From contig LM655190.1 in NCBI GenBank assembly GCA_000824825.2, positions 3,370-59,648 on the forward strand: a stretch of 56,279 bases of DNA. Direction: 5' to 3'. Under the pieces are notes generated by a model, which was not told where the DNA came from, searched no databases, and saw only the letters and a program-made list of their open reading frames with translations. The DNA comes from Mesorhizobium sp. ORS 3324 (GTDB lineage Bacteria; Pseudomonadota; Alphaproteobacteria; Rhizobiales; Rhizobiaceae). Numbering within the stretch: the first letter of the stretch is position 1; every line of letters begins with the position of its first letter. The position numbers and the translations under genes are program-made. This document shows positions 10,922 through 21,276 of the stretch, piece after piece.

Positions 10922-11368
10922 ATGCTGATCGGCATTCCGTCGCTGCTCGGTCCCCAGCTTCTGGCGACGCTCAGGGCCATGGGCCATGGCGATGAGATCG
11001 CCATCGTCGACGGCAATTATCCCGCCGAGGAGCAGGCGCGACGGCTTATCCGCGCCGACGGCCATCATCTCATTCCGGTGCTCGATGCGATCCTCAGCGT
11101 GCTGCCGGTGGACGAAGCGGTGCCGGAGGCGTTGTTTCGCGCCTCTGTCAAGGGTGATCCGACGCTGGCCGATCCCGTGCATCATGAAATGGAAGCGGTC
11201 TGCGCCAAACGCGTACCGGGCCGCAAGGTGGTTGCGCTGGCCGGCCCCGACTTCTATGCACGCGTCAAGGCCGCGCATGCGATCATCGCGACCAGCGAAC
11301 CCAGGCTCTACGCCAACATCATCATCCGCAAAGGCGTGATCCATCCGCCGGAAAGCCAGACATCATGA
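10922..11368 (+). CDS. RbsD/FucU-family sugar mutarotase
   Basis: A 148-aa protein of the RbsD/FucU fold, which interconverts anomers or ring forms of sugars. Family stretches visible are the N-terminal IPSLLGPQLLATLRAMGHGD, the DGNYPAE segment, and the C-terminal pair ATSEPRLYANIIIRKGV, which contains the family's Tyr-Asn region. It starts 3 nt after the regulator stop and overlaps the fructokinase by 4 nt (ATGA). In this setting it probably supplies the fructose form preferred by the kinase. The substrate is inferred from neighbours; fucose or ribose remain possible. Confidence 0.85.
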   Translation: MLIGIPSLLGPQLLATLRAMGHGDEIAIVDGNYPAEEQARRLIRADGHHLIPVLDAILSVLPVDEAVPEALFRASVKGDPTLADPVHHEMEAVCAKRVPGRKVVALAGPDFYARVKAAHAIIATSEPRLYANIIIRKGVIHPPESQTS

Positions 11369-12288
11369 TCCTCTGCTGTGGCGAAGCCTTGATCGACATG
11401 CTGCCGCGCACGACCACGGAAGGCGAAGCAGCCTTCGCGCCTTATGTCGGCGGCGCGGTGTTCAACACGGCGGTCGCGCTCGGGCGGCTCGGCGCGCCGG
11501 CAGCGTTCTTTTCCGGCCTCTCGTCAGATCTGTTCGGCGGTCAGCTGCGCGAGGCGCTGGGCGCGAGCAAGGTGAGTTCCACCTATGCGCACACCTCGCC
11601 GCGGCCGACGACGCTCGCTTTCGTGCGGCTCACCAACGGCCATGCGACCTACACCTTCTACGACGAGAACACCGCCGGACGCATGCTTACCATCGAGGAC
11701 CTGCCGAAGCTTGGGGCAGAGATCGAGGCAATGCTGTTCGGCGCCATCAGCCTGATCTCCGAGCCTGCGGGATCGGCTTATGAGGAATTCATGCGGCGTG
11801 AACACAAGAGCCGGGTGATGATGCTCGACCCAAACATCCGGCCGAACTTCATCCCGGACAAGGCCAAGCATCTGCGGCGCATCCGCGAGATGATGGCGAT
11901 GGCCGACATCGTCAAGCTGTCGGACGAGGACCTCAACTGGTTCGACGAAGCGGGCTCGCATGAGGACGTCGTGCGCAACTGGCTCGATCGTGGGCCGAAG
12001 TTGATCGTCGTCACCCATGGCAGCGAAGGCGCCGTCGGCTACAGCAGGGAACACAAGGTCACGGTCGTGCCGCAGAAGGTGAAGGTGGTCGACACGGTCG
12101 GCGCCGGCGACACCTTCAATGCCGGCATCCTCGCCTCTCTGCACGAGCAGGGCCTGCTCACCAAGGCGGCGATCGGCGGCCTGCCCGAAGACGCGATCCG
12201 CAAGGCACTGGAGCTCGGCGCCAAGGCAGCCGCGGTGACGGTCTCGCGGGCCGGCGCCAACCCGCCCTGGCGGCACGAAATCGCCTGA
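11365..12288 (+). CDS. frcK: PfkB-family fructokinase (FrcK-like)
   Basis: A 307-aa carbohydrate kinase of the PfkB/ribokinase fold. The N-terminal GEALIDMLP and GGAVFNTAVALGRLG form the sugar-binding part. The C-terminal DTVGAGDTFNAGILA is the PfkB signature 2, with the catalytic Asp in GAGD. It is expected to phosphorylate incoming fructose. The ATG overlaps the preceding stop by 4 nt, so it is translationally coupled. As I recall the Sinorhizobium locus, frcK follows frcA on the same strand; here the kinase sits on the divergent arm behind the regulator. Confidence 0.88.
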   Translation: MILCCGEALIDMLPRTTTEGEAAFAPYVGGAVFNTAVALGRLGAPAAFFSGLSSDLFGGQLREALGASKVSSTYAHTSPRPTTLAFVRLTNGHATYTFYDENTAGRMLTIEDLPKLGAEIEAMLFGAISLISEPAGSAYEEFMRREHKSRVMMLDPNIRPNFIPDKAKHLRRIREMMAMADIVKLSDEDLNWFDEAGSHEDVVRNWLDRGPKLIVVTHGSEGAVGYSREHKVTVVPQKVKVVDTVGAGDTFNAGILASLHEQGLLTKAAIGGLPEDAIRKALELGAKAAAVTVSRAGANPPWRHEIA

Positions 12289-12539
12289 TCGGGCCGTGCC
12301 GATGGGCCAACGGCCCTGCCAAAACGATCACTTTATGTTTCCAACGGCCGGAACAGCGCGATAAGGGGCGACGAAAATGCCCTTCGAAGCCCGGATTTCC
12401 GGCCTCCTCGCACGAGGCGCCGGCAAGCACGGTAACGGGCTGCGACACTTCAGCAATTCGCCCTGCCCGCCGCCGCCTTTCTCAGCCGCGCCAAGTCTGG
12501 TACCAGCGGGCCGGTTTATTGGCAGCATTTGAGGCCGAC

Positions 12540-13682
12540 ATGCAGTTCATCGATCTTGGCGCGCAGCGCGAACGAATCCGCGACCGGCTGAAGGCCGCGA
12601 TCGACAAGGTGGTCGAAGACGGCCGCTATATTCTCGGTCCGCAGGTCGCCGAATTCGAGAAAAAGCTCGCGGCTTATGTCGGCGTCAAGAATGTCGTGGC
12701 CTGCGCCAACGGCACCGATGCGCTGCTCCTGCCGCTGTTTGGAGCCGGCATCGGTCCGGGCGATGCCGTATTCGTGCCGAGCTTCACCTTCGCCGCGACG
12801 GCCGAAGTGGTGGCGCTCGCCAAGGCAGAGCCTGTCTTCGTCGATGTCGATCCCGACACCTATAATATCGACATCGCAAGCCTCGAGGCGGCGATCGAGA
12901 TGATCAAGAAGGAAGGCCGCCTGAAGCCGAAAGCGATCATCCCGGTCGACCTGTTCGGGCTTGCCGCCGACTACGAGGCGATCATGGCGATCGCCAAGCG
13001 CGAAGGGCTGCTGGTGATCGAGGACGCCGCGCAGTCGATGGGCGGCTCCGCCGACGGCACGATGTGCGGCGCCTTCGGCCATGTCGGCTCGACCAGCTTC
13101 TACCCGGCGAAGCCCCTTGGCTGCTATGGCGACGGCGGCGCGATGTTCACCAATGACGATGCGCTGGCCGACAAGCTCAGATCCTTCGCCTTCCACGGCA
13201 AGGGCGAGACGCAGTACGACAACATCCGCGTCGGCATCAATTCGCGCCTCGACACGCTGCAGGCGGCGATCCTGATCGAAAAGCTCGTCATCCTCGAGGA
13301 AGAAATGGTGGCGCGGCAAGTGGTCGCCGACCGGTACGCAAAGGGCCTTGGCGACATCGTCAAAGCCTCGCGCAATCTGAGTGGCGGCCGCTCGGCCTGG
13401 GCGCAATACGCCATCGAGACACCGAAGCGCGACGGGCTGAAGGCCCATCTCGGCGAAAAGGGCATCCCGTCCGTCATCTATTATGTGAAGCCGCTGCACG
13501 AGCAGGTCGCCTATCGCGACTATCCGCGCACGCCGACGGGCCTTGCTGTTTCGGAAAAGCTGCCGAAACAGATTCTGTGCCTGCCGATGCACGCTTATCT
13601 CAGCGAAGCCGACCAGGACCGCATCATCGCGACGATCCGCAACTATATCGGGTCGAACTCCGCGCAGGTCGCCGCGGCGTAA
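12540..13682 (+). CDS. DegT/DnrJ/EryC1-type sugar aminotransferase
   Basis: PLP-dependent aminotransferase of nucleotide-sugar biosynthesis (WbpE/WecE/ArnB group), 380 aa. It opens MQFIDLGAQRERIRDRL, has CANGTDALLLPL and VPSFTFAATAEVV in the cofactor domain, IEDAAQSMGG with the PLP-stacking Asp, and the Schiff-base lysine in SFYPAKPLGCYGDGG (about K191). ATG 12540 is preceded by GAGG at a good distance. The 251-nt gap upstream contains only a weak GGGCCGT/ACGGCCC hairpin just past frcK. Together with the next gene and the polysaccharide loci downstream, it suggests an aminodeoxy sugar in a surface glycan. The sugar substrate is unknown. Confidence 0.9.
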   Translation: MQFIDLGAQRERIRDRLKAAIDKVVEDGRYILGPQVAEFEKKLAAYVGVKNVVACANGTDALLLPLFGAGIGPGDAVFVPSFTFAATAEVVALAKAEPVFVDVDPDTYNIDIASLEAAIEMIKKEGRLKPKAIIPVDLFGLAADYEAIMAIAKREGLLVIEDAAQSMGGSADGTMCGAFGHVGSTSFYPAKPLGCYGDGGAMFTNDDALADKLRSFAFHGKGETQYDNIRVGINSRLDTLQAAILIEKLVILEEEMVARQVVADRYAKGLGDIVKASRNLSGGRSAWAQYAIETPKRDGLKAHLGEKGIPSVIYYVKPLHEQVAYRDYPRTPTGLAVSEKLPKQILCLPMHAYLSEADQDRIIATIRNYIGSNSAQVAAA

Positions 13683-13710
13683 AGAGTGCTTCAGAGGGTG
13701 TTGCGGAGAA

Positions 13711-14622
13711 TTGATCAACCTGAAGCATATCGAGCGATCGATTCGCAGAAATCACCTCGTTTGGGCGACGCTGCAATATCGTGATCTCTTGGTGTATCGC
13801 CGTTTTCGAGGGCGGGATGTCGAGAGTGGACGCGCTTTTGCTCGGGAGGCAAAGACGGGTGGTGCCAACTTCTGTTTTGCTGTCGCATTCAACACCCCAT
13901 GGGTCGTCGATGCTCTGACCAAGGCATGGGTCACCTACACGAGCGATGTGATGCTGGTTGTTGTCGACAATTCCTCGTCGATCGCAGCCCGGAAAGCGCA
14001 TCAAGAGATCTGCGCAAAGCGGGGCATTCCCTATCTGGAGCTTCCGAAAAACCCTGAAGCCAATCCGGCCCGGTCCCACGGTATCGCGATGAACTGGGTC
14101 TACTACAATATTGTGCAGTACCTCGAGCCAGAAACGTTTGGGTTCATCGATCACGACTGCTTGCCGATCGAACCCTTCTCTCTTCGAGCGCGGCTTGGGC
14201 ACAGGGCAGCTTACGGTTGGCGACGCTTTCCTGGAAGCAACTACTACTTCACAAAGCCTGCCGATGATCCGGGCTGGTTCCTCTGGGCGGGACTTTGCTT
14301 CTATCGATACGCCGCCATCGGCAACAAGATGATCGATTTCCGGCCGACCATGGAAAATGGCATGGACACCGGCGGCGGTAATTGGGCTCCTGTCTACTCG
14401 AAATTGCGGCCCGAGCACGTTGGCTTTGCTGTCGAAACGCAGACCCTGATCGACATCGATGGTCACAGGGTAGGCTACCAGACCTTCGATGGCGCCTTGC
14501 TCCACATCGGTGGTGCCTCATACAAGGGGCTTTCCACCCAACTCGACTATCGTCGGAAGCTTTCGGATCACATCTGGAACGCATATCTTGGCGGGTCGAA
14601 GGATCGCCTAGTCGCAATCTGA
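13711..14622 (+). CDS. Glycosyltransferase-like protein
   Basis: About 303 aa. The stretch FCFAVAFNTPWVVDAL followed by VMLVVVDNSSS resembles the nucleotide-binding start of GT-A (GT2-like) enzymes. FGFIDHDCLPI supplies a DxD-like metal site about residue 143. MDTGGGNWAPVY and DGALLHIGGASY occupy the acceptor half. I start it at TTG 13711 because the frame before this lies inside the preceding aminotransferase gene; a purine-rich AGAGGG lies upstream. The start is uncertain. It follows the sugar aminotransferase by 28 nt, so the two may act on the same glycan. The family call is by motif only. Confidence 0.6.
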   Translation: MINLKHIERSIRRNHLVWATLQYRDLLVYRRFRGRDVESGRAFAREAKTGGANFCFAVAFNTPWVVDALTKAWVTYTSDVMLVVVDNSSSIAARKAHQEICAKRGIPYLELPKNPEANPARSHGIAMNWVYYNIVQYLEPETFGFIDHDCLPIEPFSLRARLGHRAAYGWRRFPGSNYYFTKPADDPGWFLWAGLCFYRYAAIGNKMIDFRPTMENGMDTGGGNWAPVYSKLRPEHVGFAVETQTLIDIDGHRVGYQTFDGALLHIGGASYKGLSTQLDYRRKLSDHIWNAYLGGSKDRLVAI

Positions 14623-14955
14623 CAATCTCGGAACATCACATCCGCACATGCCAGATAGGCCATCGCCTCTAATATCAAAGCAGGAATTGCAACATACGGC
14701 GGAAATTGTAGATACGCCTTTAGTGCATTGGGCTTAAGCTACCTCTCTGACGTGACGAGAGATGAAGGCCTCAATAGGCCCGGTCAGGAAAGTGGCCGCT
14801 GCTACCTAGACCCGCTATAAAGCGAAGTCCTGGAGGACAGGACGCCGCACCTGCGCAGGATTGGGGCGACCGCGATGGGCCTCAACGTCTGATCGTCGTC
14901 ACCAATCTCAGCGATGTGGTCCCGCCGTCGTTGATCGGGCCAGCGACGCTCATGA
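14623..14955. other. Intergenic, no gene seen
   Basis: About 330 nt between the convergent ends of the glycosyltransferase-like gene and cysQ. No frame has a credible ribosome site or recognisable protein, and I see no strong hairpin-plus-U terminator. It may hold decayed sequence. Confidence 0.5.
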
Positions 14956-15777
14956 TCAGCTTGGCCTGGCGACTTTACCGCTGGCAATGAAATGCGGATT
15001 GGCGAAATCGGTGTCGCTCGCCTGGTTGCGCTTGCCGTAGACGAGCGGCTCACCGTCCAGCGTGCAGGTCATGCCGCCGGCGGCGCGCAGCACCGCATCG
15101 CCGGCCGCGGTGTCCCATTCCATGGTGCGGCCGAAGCGCGGATAGACGTCGGCCTCGGCGGCGGCTACGAGGCAGAATTTCAGCGACGAGCCTACCGAGA
15201 CGATCTCGGCGGCGCCGAGATCGCGGATGAAGGCTTCGGTCTCCGGCGTGTTATGCGAGCGGCTGGCGACGACGGCGAGCGGTGTGCCGCCTGCCCGCAC
15301 GGCAATCGGCCGGCGGCCGACGATACGGTAATCGCCGTCAACCTCGATTGCCTCCGCCTTGCCCGGCCGGCCTGAAAAAAATCGCCCGATGCAAGGCGCA
15401 AAGACGACGCCGACTTCCGGCACGCCGTGGCGGACCAACGCGATGTTGACGGTGAAATCGGTGCGGCGATTGACGAATTCCTTGGTGCCGTCGAGCGGAT
15501 CGATCAGGAAGAAGGCGCCATCGAGGTCGGGCGTGGCGATACCCGCCGCAGCCTCCTCCTCGGCCACGCAAGGGATGTCCGGGTAAGCGGCGCGCAGGCC
15601 GGCAAGGATGATCTTCTCGCTTTCGCGGTCGGCTTCCGTCACCGGCGAGGAGTCGGCCTTGCTGTCGACGGCGCACCCCTCGTGGAAGACGCGCATCACC
15701 TGGCGCCCGGCATCGAGCGCCAGGCGCTCGAACAGCCCGAGCATCGCCTCGTCGTCAGATACCGCCGCCATTGTCAT
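14956..15777 (-). CDS. cysQ: 3'(2'),5'-bisphosphate nucleotidase CysQ
   Basis: Hydrolyses 3'-phosphoadenosine 5'-phosphate (PAP), the by-product of PAPS use, to AMP. About 273 aa, inositol-monophosphatase fold. Metal-site motifs are VAEEEAA, the signature [12 protein letters not shown], and the C-terminal [15 protein letters not shown]. The start is inside the 3' end of cysNC (23-nt overlap): ATG 15777, with a second ATG at 15771 equally possible behind an AAGAGC site. Last gene of cysD-cysNC-cysQ. PAP removal supports sulfate assimilation and would also relieve product inhibition of sulfotransferases such as the one at 31292-32071. Confidence 0.93.
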   Translation of the reverse strand: MTMAAVSDDEAMLGLFERLALDAGRQVMRVFHEGCAVDSKADSSPVTEADRESEKIILAGLRAAYPDIPCVAEEEAAAGIATPDLDGAFFLIDPLDGTKEFVNRRTDFTVNIALVRHGVPEVGVVFAPCIGRFFSGRPGKAEAIEVDGDYRIVGRRPIAVRAGGTPLAVVASRSHNTPETEAFIRDLGAAEIVSVGSSLKFCLVAAAEADVYPRFGRTMEWDTAAGDAVLRAAGGMTCTLDGEPLVYGKRNQASDTDFANPHFIASGKVARPS

Positions 15778-17692
15778 ACTGCTCTTGGGCAATGTCGCGC
15801 TCAGTCAGCCAGTGTTCGAGGGCTTCAGCCATCTCCTCAGGCGTCCTGCCGAGAGTCTTGAGGTGGATTTCGGGTTTCTCCGGCACCTCATAAGGTGAAT
15901 CGACACCGGTGAAATTCTTGATCTCGCCACTCAAGGCGCGCGCGTAAAGACCCTTCGGATCGCGCCGGGCGCATTCCTCGAAGGGCGTGTCTACGAACAC
16001 CTCGACGAATTCGCCCTCGGCCATCAGCTCGCGCGCCATGCGCCGCTCGGCGCTGAAAGGCGAGATGAAGGAGACGATGACGATCAAGCCGGCATCGGCC
16101 ATCAGCTTCGCCACCTCGGCGACGCGGCGGATGTTCTCCACACGGTCGGCGTCGGTGAAGCCGAGATCGCGGTTGAGGCCGTGGCGGACATTGTCGCCGT
16201 CGAGGATGTAAGTGTGGCGGCCGGACGCGAACAGCTTCTTCTCGAACAGGTTTGCGATGGTCGACTTGCCGGAACCGGACAGGCCGGTGAACCAGAACAC
16301 CGCCGGGCGCTGGTTCTTCAGGTCGCTGCGGCCGCGCCTGCCGACGTCGAGCGACTGCCAATGGATATTCTCGGCGCGGCGCAGCGAATGCAGGATCATG
16401 CCGGCGCCGACGGTGGCGTTAGTGATGCGGTCGATTAGGATGAAGGCGCCGGTCGTGCGGTTCTCGGCAAAAGGATCGAAGGCGATCGGCGCCCGCGTCG
16501 ACAGATTGCAGACGCCGACCTCGTTGAGGTCGAGCGACTTCGCCGCCTCATGTGCGAAATCGTTGACGTTGACGCGGTATTTGAGGTCGGTGACGGTGGC
16601 GCTCACCTGGTCGGTCTCAGTGCGCAGGATGTAGGAGCGGCCGGGCAGTAGCGCCTGCTCGTCGAACCAGACGATGTTGGCGGTGAACTGGTCCGCGACC
16701 TGCGGCCGCGCCAAGGGCGACACCAGCATGTTGCCACGCGACACCTCGACCTCGTCCTCCAGGACGAGCGTGATCGCCTGGCCGGCAACCGCCTGCTCGA
16801 GATCGCCGCCATGCGCAACGATGCGCTTGACGCGGGATGCCTTGCCCGACTTGGCGACTACGACCTCGTCGCCTCGCGAAACCGTGCCCGAGGCAATGGT
16901 GCCGGCAAAGCCGCGGAAATCGAGGTTGGGGCGGTTCACATACTGGACCGGAAAGCGGAACGGCAGCTCGACGACGGCCTCGTCGACCGAAACGGTTTCC
17001 AGATGCTCGATCAGCGACGGCCCGCAATACCAGGGCGTGCGCTCCGAACCGTTGGTGACGTTGTCGCCATAGCGCGCCGATATCGGGATCGGCACGACGC
17101 TTTCGAAGCCTAGTCCCTTGGCGAACGCACTGTAGTCCGCCACGATGTCGTCGAAGGCAGTCTTGTCGAAGCCGACGAGATCGATCTTGTTGACGGCAAG
17201 CACGATGTGGCGGATGCCGAGCAGCGAGGCGATGATCGAGTGGCGCCTGGTCTGTCGCAGCACGCCCTGGCGGGCGTCGATCAGCACGATGGCGAGATCG
17301 GCGGTCGAAGCGCCGGTCGCCATGTTGCGCGTATACTGCTCGTGCCCGGGCGTGTCGGCGACAATGAACTTGCGCTTCGGCGTGGCGAAGAAACGATAGG
17401 CGACATCGATGGTGATGCCCTGCTCGCGCTCGGCCTCCAGCCCGTCGACCAGGAGCGCGAAGTCGACGTCGTCGCCGGTGGTGCCGTGCTTGCGCGAATC
17501 GCGCTCGAGCGCAGCGAGCTGATCCTCGAATATCTGCTTGGTGTCGGAAAGCAGCCGGCCGATCAGTGTCGACTTGCCGTCGTCGACCGAGCCGCAGGTG
17601 AGGAAGCGCAGCAGCGACTTCTTTTCCTGCGCGGCCATGTAGTCGCGGATCGAATCGGTCGGGGCGAGGCTCTTGGCCATGATGTGGCGCAT
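15755..17692 (-). CDS. cysNC: Fused sulfate adenylyltransferase subunit 1 / APS kinase
   Basis: A 645-aa bifunctional enzyme. Residues about 20-440 are CysN, the GTPase subunit of ATP sulfurylase, with [15 protein letters not shown] (G1), [12 protein letters not shown] (G3) and NKIDLVGF (G4). Residues about 455-640 are CysC, APS kinase, with P-loop [13 protein letters not shown] (about residue 472) and [16 protein letters not shown]. With CysD it turns sulfate and ATP into PAPS. The fusion is the NodQ/CysNC arrangement known in rhizobia. ATG 17692 lies 2 nt after the cysD stop; a second in-frame ATG is at 17680. The nod context is absent, so this is either the housekeeping copy or one dedicated to glycan sulfation. 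Confidence 0.95.
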   Translation of the reverse strand: MRHIMAKSLAPTDSIRDYMAAQEKKSLLRFLTCGSVDDGKSTLIGRLLSDTKQIFEDQLAALERDSRKHGTTGDDVDFALLVDGLEAEREQGITIDVAYRFFATPKRKFIVADTPGHEQYTRNMATGASTADLAIVLIDARQGVLRQTRRHSIIASLLGIRHIVLAVNKIDLVGFDKTAFDDIVADYSAFAKGLGFESVVPIPISARYGDNVTNGSERTPWYCGPSLIEHLETVSVDEAVVELPFRFPVQYVNRPNLDFRGFAGTIASGTVSRGDEVVVAKSGKASRVKRIVAHGGDLEQAVAGQAITLVLEDEVEVSRGNMLVSPLARPQVADQFTANIVWFDEQALLPGRSYILRTETDQVSATVTDLKYRVNVNDFAHEAAKSLDLNEVGVCNLSTRAPIAFDPFAENRTTGAFILIDRITNATVGAGMILHSLRRAENIHWQSLDVGRRGRSDLKNQRPAVFWFTGLSGSGKSTIANLFEKKLFASGRHTYILDGDNVRHGLNRDLGFTDADRVENIRRVAEVAKLMADAGLIVIVSFISPFSAERRMARELMAEGEFVEVFVDTPFEECARRDPKGLYARALSGEIKNFTGVDSPYEVPEKPEIHLKTLGRTPEEMAEALEHWLTERDIAQEQYDNGGGI

Positions 17693-17694
17693 GC

Positions 17695-18600
17695 TCAGAA
17701 ATACCCCTCGCGCTTCTTCTTTTCCATGGAGCCTGCCTCGTCGCGGTCGATGAGGCGGCCCTGGCGCTCGGACGTGCGGGCGGTCAGCATCTCGCCGACG
17801 ATGGCTTCGAGCGTGTCGGCATCCGATTCAATGGCGCCCGTCAGCGGATAGCAGCCCAGCGTGCGGAAGCGCACGAGACGGTTCTCGACCCTCTCGCCGG
17901 GACGCAGTTGCATGCGGTCGTCGTCCTTGAGGATGAGCATGCCGTCGCGCTCGACCACCGGCCGCTCCTTGGCAAAATAGAGCGGCACGATCGGGATGCT
18001 CTCCTGCAAGATGTACTGCCAGATGTCGAGCTCGGTCCAGTTCGACAGCGGGAAGACGCGGATCGATTCGCCGGGCGCGATGCGGGTGTTGAAGATCTTC
18101 CACATTTCCGGCCGCTGGTTCTTCGGGTCCCAGGCGTGCTGCGCGTTGCGGAAGGAGAAGATGCGCTCCTTGGCGCGCGACTTCTCCTCGTCGCGCCGCG
18201 CGCCGCCGAAGGCGGCGTCGAAGCCGTATTTGTCGAGCGCCTGGCGCAGCGCCACTGTCTTCATCACATGGGTGTGGGTGTTGGAGCCGTGATCGAAGGG
18301 ATTGATGTTGTCGCGAACGCCATCCTGGTTGACATGGACGAGCAGGTCGAAGCCGAGCTTCTGCGCCATCTGATCGCGAAAGGCGATCATCTCGCGGAAC
18401 TTCCAGGTCGTGTCGACATGCAGGAAGGGAAAAGGCGGCTTGGCGGGATAGAAGGCCTTCATCGCCAGATGCATCAGCACCGAGGAATCCTTGCCGACCG
18501 AATAAAGCATCACCGGCTTGGAGAAAGAGGCGGCAACCTCACGGAAGATGTGGATGGATTCGGCCTCGAGCCGCTGCAGATGCGTGAGCGCGATGTTCAT
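17695..18600 (-). CDS. cysD: Sulfate adenylyltransferase subunit 2
   Basis: Catalytic PP-loop ATPase subunit of ATP sulfurylase, 301 aa. PP-loop [17 protein letters not shown] (about residues 35-51), [31 protein letters not shown] and the C-terminal [15 protein letters not shown] are all family hallmarks. It works with the CysN half of the next gene. The ATG is at 18600. The 259-nt region upstream should carry the promoter, although I could not single out boxes. First gene of cysD-cysNC-cysQ. Confidence 0.96.
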   Translation of the reverse strand: MNIALTHLQRLEAESIHIFREVAASFSKPVMLYSVGKDSSVLMHLAMKAFYPAKPPFPFLHVDTTWKFREMIAFRDQMAQKLGFDLLVHVNQDGVRDNINPFDHGSNTHTHVMKTVALRQALDKYGFDAAFGGARRDEEKSRAKERIFSFRNAQHAWDPKNQRPEMWKIFNTRIAPGESIRVFPLSNWTELDIWQYILQESIPIVPLYFAKERPVVERDGMLILKDDDRMQLRPGERVENRLVRFRTLGCYPLTGAIESDADTLEAIVGEMLTARTSERQGRLIDRDEAGSMEKKKREGYF

Positions 18601-18868
18601 GGACTGTTGAGCGTTCTTTCGTGCCGGCCAGACCTTGCTGCAGGCGATTGGCGCGGTTCCCTCAAACAGCCCGTCAAGCCCTGGACATTTCTCGCGGGCG
18701 TTCTAGCAGATCGCCATTGCCCATAACAACGCAAGACGCGCGCCAAGCGCTGCAGTTCGGGAATGAATTTTCCAAGTGGATCCGAGAAAGTGAAAAATCC
18801 TCCCAGCCAGACGGACTAGCCGAAACACAACGCAAAACCTATTACCCAGATCGGGTGAATTGACTTCC

Positions 18869-20347
18869 ATGGGCTTTCGTCAGCGTCACCGATTTTTGAC
18901 TGGACATCAACTGGCCGCCCTATCCGAGATCGGAACCAGCCGCTATACCGGCGCGGGAACGGGGCGAGGCGCGACGGAAACGGGGATCGGTCGAGGACAG
19001 TTTTCGCCGCCTCCGCGGGTCCGCGCACAAACTGGAAGATTGCGAAGCAAGGCATTGAACCCGTTTTCATCGCTCCGGCGCCACCTCACGCCGACACAGA
19101 TCAACATCTACTTCTCGATCCTCTGCTTCTTCTCGCCGCCTGTGCTGGGGTCAGTGGTGAGCTTCGTCTTCAACGGTGGCGCGGTCTGGTCCGTCTTTCT
19201 GCTCGCGCTCAGGCGGCGGCAGTTCAACCTCGACCGGCCGATGCTCGCCATGACGGCAGCGATCTATGCCTATTGCGCAGCCATGGTGCTGGCTTCGATC
19301 GTCAACGGCGCGCTCGCGGCGGACCTGAAAAACTTCCTGCCGCTGATCACCCTGCTGTTCTTTCCGGTCTCCTATTCGACCTGGAGCATCACGGACAAGG
19401 TCACGCTTGCGCGCATCGTCGTGCTGGCAAGCGCCGCGGCCTGTTTCGCTGCTCTGGCAATCGCCGTCATCCAGTATTACTGGATCGGCATCAGGGCCGA
19501 GGGCGGCGCCGGAAATGCGATTCCGTTCGCGACGGTGACCTGCCTTGCCGCCATGATGTGCCTTGCCGGCGCGCTGTCGGGGATCGTGAAGGGCTGGAGG
19601 TTCCCGGCCGCAGCGGCGCTCGCGGGGGCAGTGGCGATCGTCTATTCCGGCTCACGGATCATCTGGCTGGCGCTGCCGATCGCAGCAATCGCCATCCTGC
19701 TGATCAACCGCCGCCGGTTCGCCGGCGCCAATCTGACACGCATCCTGGTGGTAGCCGGCGCAGCATGCCTGGTGGTCGCGGCAATCGGCTTTCCGGTCAT
19801 CATGGACCGCACCGATTTCCTGTTCAGCGACTGGGACGCACTGACCACCAAGGGCGATCATTCGACGGCGCTCGGCCTGCGCGTGGCGATGTGGGAGATC
19901 GGGTTCCGTGCATTTCATGAGATGCCGATTTTCGGCCACGGCATCTCGGCCAGCCGGGCGCTGATGAAACAGGGGTTTCACGACCAGTTCGGCATGGACC
20001 AGGGTTTCAGCCATTTCCACAACGGCTTTCTCTCCGCGCTGGTCGAGGCCGGCCTGCTGGGCGCGCTGGCCCTGGCGGCGATCTTCGCGGTCGCGGCCTG
20101 GAATGCGGCACGGGTGGCGCGCCGCAGCGCCGACCCAGTCGAGCGGTTCGGTGCGACGATGCTCGTCGTCACCGTCATCACCTACGTCATTGGCGGAATG
20201 ACCGGCGTCATCGTCGGCCACGACATTTTCGATGCGACACTGATGGTGTTCCTGATCTGCGGCACTTATCTCGCCAGCGGACGAACGGTGGCGCCGACCG
20301 GCAAGAGCGCGCCTACTGCCTCATCGGCCGCCGGCCGGCGACCGTGA
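18869..20347 (+). CDS. O-antigen polymerase/ligase-like membrane protein
   Basis: About 492 aa with roughly ten hydrophobic segments from residue 75 on. It fits the Wzy/WaaL (O-antigen ligase) fold: a large periplasmic loop near residues 320-390 includes LGLRVAMWEIGFRAF and FGHGISASRALMK, then FSHFHNGFLSALVEAGLLG, the conserved HNxxL-type region of WaaL proteins. The first 70 residues are Arg/Gly-rich and unlikely to be conserved, so the true start may be downstream, for example TTG 19040. The reading frame is open from TTG 18860. It overlaps the next epimerase by 4 nt (GTGA). Polymerase versus ligase cannot be decided from sequence. Confidence 0.72.
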   Translation: MGFRQRHRFLTGHQLAALSEIGTSRYTGAGTGRGATETGIGRGQFSPPPRVRAQTGRLRSKALNPFSSLRRHLTPTQINIYFSILCFFSPPVLGSVVSFVFNGGAVWSVFLLALRRRQFNLDRPMLAMTAAIYAYCAAMVLASIVNGALAADLKNFLPLITLLFFPVSYSTWSITDKVTLARIVVLASAAACFAALAIAVIQYYWIGIRAEGGAGNAIPFATVTCLAAMMCLAGALSGIVKGWRFPAAAALAGAVAIVYSGSRIIWLALPIAAIAILLINRRRFAGANLTRILVVAGAACLVVAAIGFPVIMDRTDFLFSDWDALTTKGDHSTALGLRVAMWEIGFRAFHEMPIFGHGISASRALMKQGFHDQFGMDQGFSHFHNGFLSALVEAGLLGALALAAIFAVAAWNAARVARRSADPVERFGATMLVVTVITYVIGGMTGVIVGHDIFDATLMVFLICGTYLASGRTVAPTGKSAPTASSAAGRRP

Positions 20348-21276
20348 AGGTTCTGGTCACCGGCGCGACGGGGCTGATCGGCCGCCAGGTCGTCAGCCGG
20401 TTGCGCGAGGCCGGGTTCGATGTACGCGTTGTTTCCCGGCAGCCGGAACGACTGTCGGAGACCGGCGATGCCCTTCCACTGCCAGGCGCCGACGCGCCCC
20501 AGGAAGCCTTCCTGGCGCTGATGCGCGACGTGACGCATGTCGTCCACTGCGCGGCGCTCAACAACGAGCGGAACGCCGGCGAGGCCGACTACCGGGCCGC
20601 CAATGCGACGCTGACCGGGCGGCTGGCCAAGGCGGCAGCCGCATGTGCCGGCGGGCGCTTTATCTATCTTTCCTCGATCCGTGCCGTGGCCGGCCCTGGC
20701 TTCAGCGGCACCATCGACGAGGCGACGCCCCCTGCTCCGCAATGCGCCTATGGCCGCTCCAAGCGCGAAGGCGAGATCGCGATATTCGAGGCTTACGCCG
20801 GCCGCGGCGATGCCACGGCGCTGCGCCTGCCGCCCGTCTATGGCGAGGGCATTAAGGGAAATCTGGCGGCGCTGATGCGGGTGGCCGACAGCGCCCTGCC
20901 GCTGCCGGCCGGCGCGCTGACAGGCGTGCGCTCGCTGGTCTCGGCCGAAACGGCCGCGGGCGCGGTGCTGCATCTTCTCAGCCATCCCGGACCGCTTCGT
21001 CCGGCCTATGTCGCCGGCAACGCCGCGCCTCTTGCGATATGCGAGATCATCGCCGCGTTCCGGCAGGGTTTCGGCCGTCCACCGCGCCTTGTTCCCGTGC
21101 CGGCCCTGCCGCTGCGGCTGGCGGCGACGCTGCTCGGCAAGCAGGCCTCATGGCGGGCGCTCACCGCGACGCAGATCTGCGATCCGTCGCTGCTGGCATC
21201 GGGAGGCTGGACGCCAGAAGCCGACACGGTCGACCGGCTTCGCGAATTGGCGCGCCGGAGCTCTCAAACCCGGTAG
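20344..21276 (+). CDS. NAD-dependent sugar epimerase/dehydratase
   Basis: A 310-aa extended SDR. It begins with the Rossmann motif VLVTGATGLIGRQVV, has VVHCAALNNERNAG, then the catalytic region FIYLSSIRAVAG and the YxxxK motif in CAYGRSKREGE. Such proteins act on nucleotide- or undecaprenyl-linked sugars, for example as 4-ketoreductases in O-antigen pathways. GTG 20344 overlaps the preceding stop (GTGA). Its last 13 nt overlap the convergent sugar-transferase gene. The neighbouring initiating transferase makes a role in a first-sugar pathway (QuiNAc/FucNAc-like reductase) plausible but unproven. Confidence 0.82.
   Translation: MKVLVTGATGLIGRQVVSRLREAGFDVRVVSRQPERLSETGDALPLPGADAPQEAFLALMRDVTHVVHCAALNNERNAGEADYRAANATLTGRLAKAAAACAGGRFIYLSSIRAVAGPGFSGTIDEATPPAPQCAYGRSKREGEIAIFEAYAGRGDATALRLPPVYGEGIKGNLAALMRVADSALPLPAGALTGVRSLVSAETAAGAVLHLLSHPGPLRPAYVAGNAAPLAICEIIAAFRQGFGRPPRLVPVPALPLRLAATLLGKQASWRALTATQICDPSLLASGGWTPEADTVDRLRELARRSSQTR

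Noticed and set aside
17695..18600. nodPQ nodulation copy of the sulfate-activation genes
   Set aside because: CysNC fusion alone does not prove it; no nod box, nodH or other nod gene is visible in the window.
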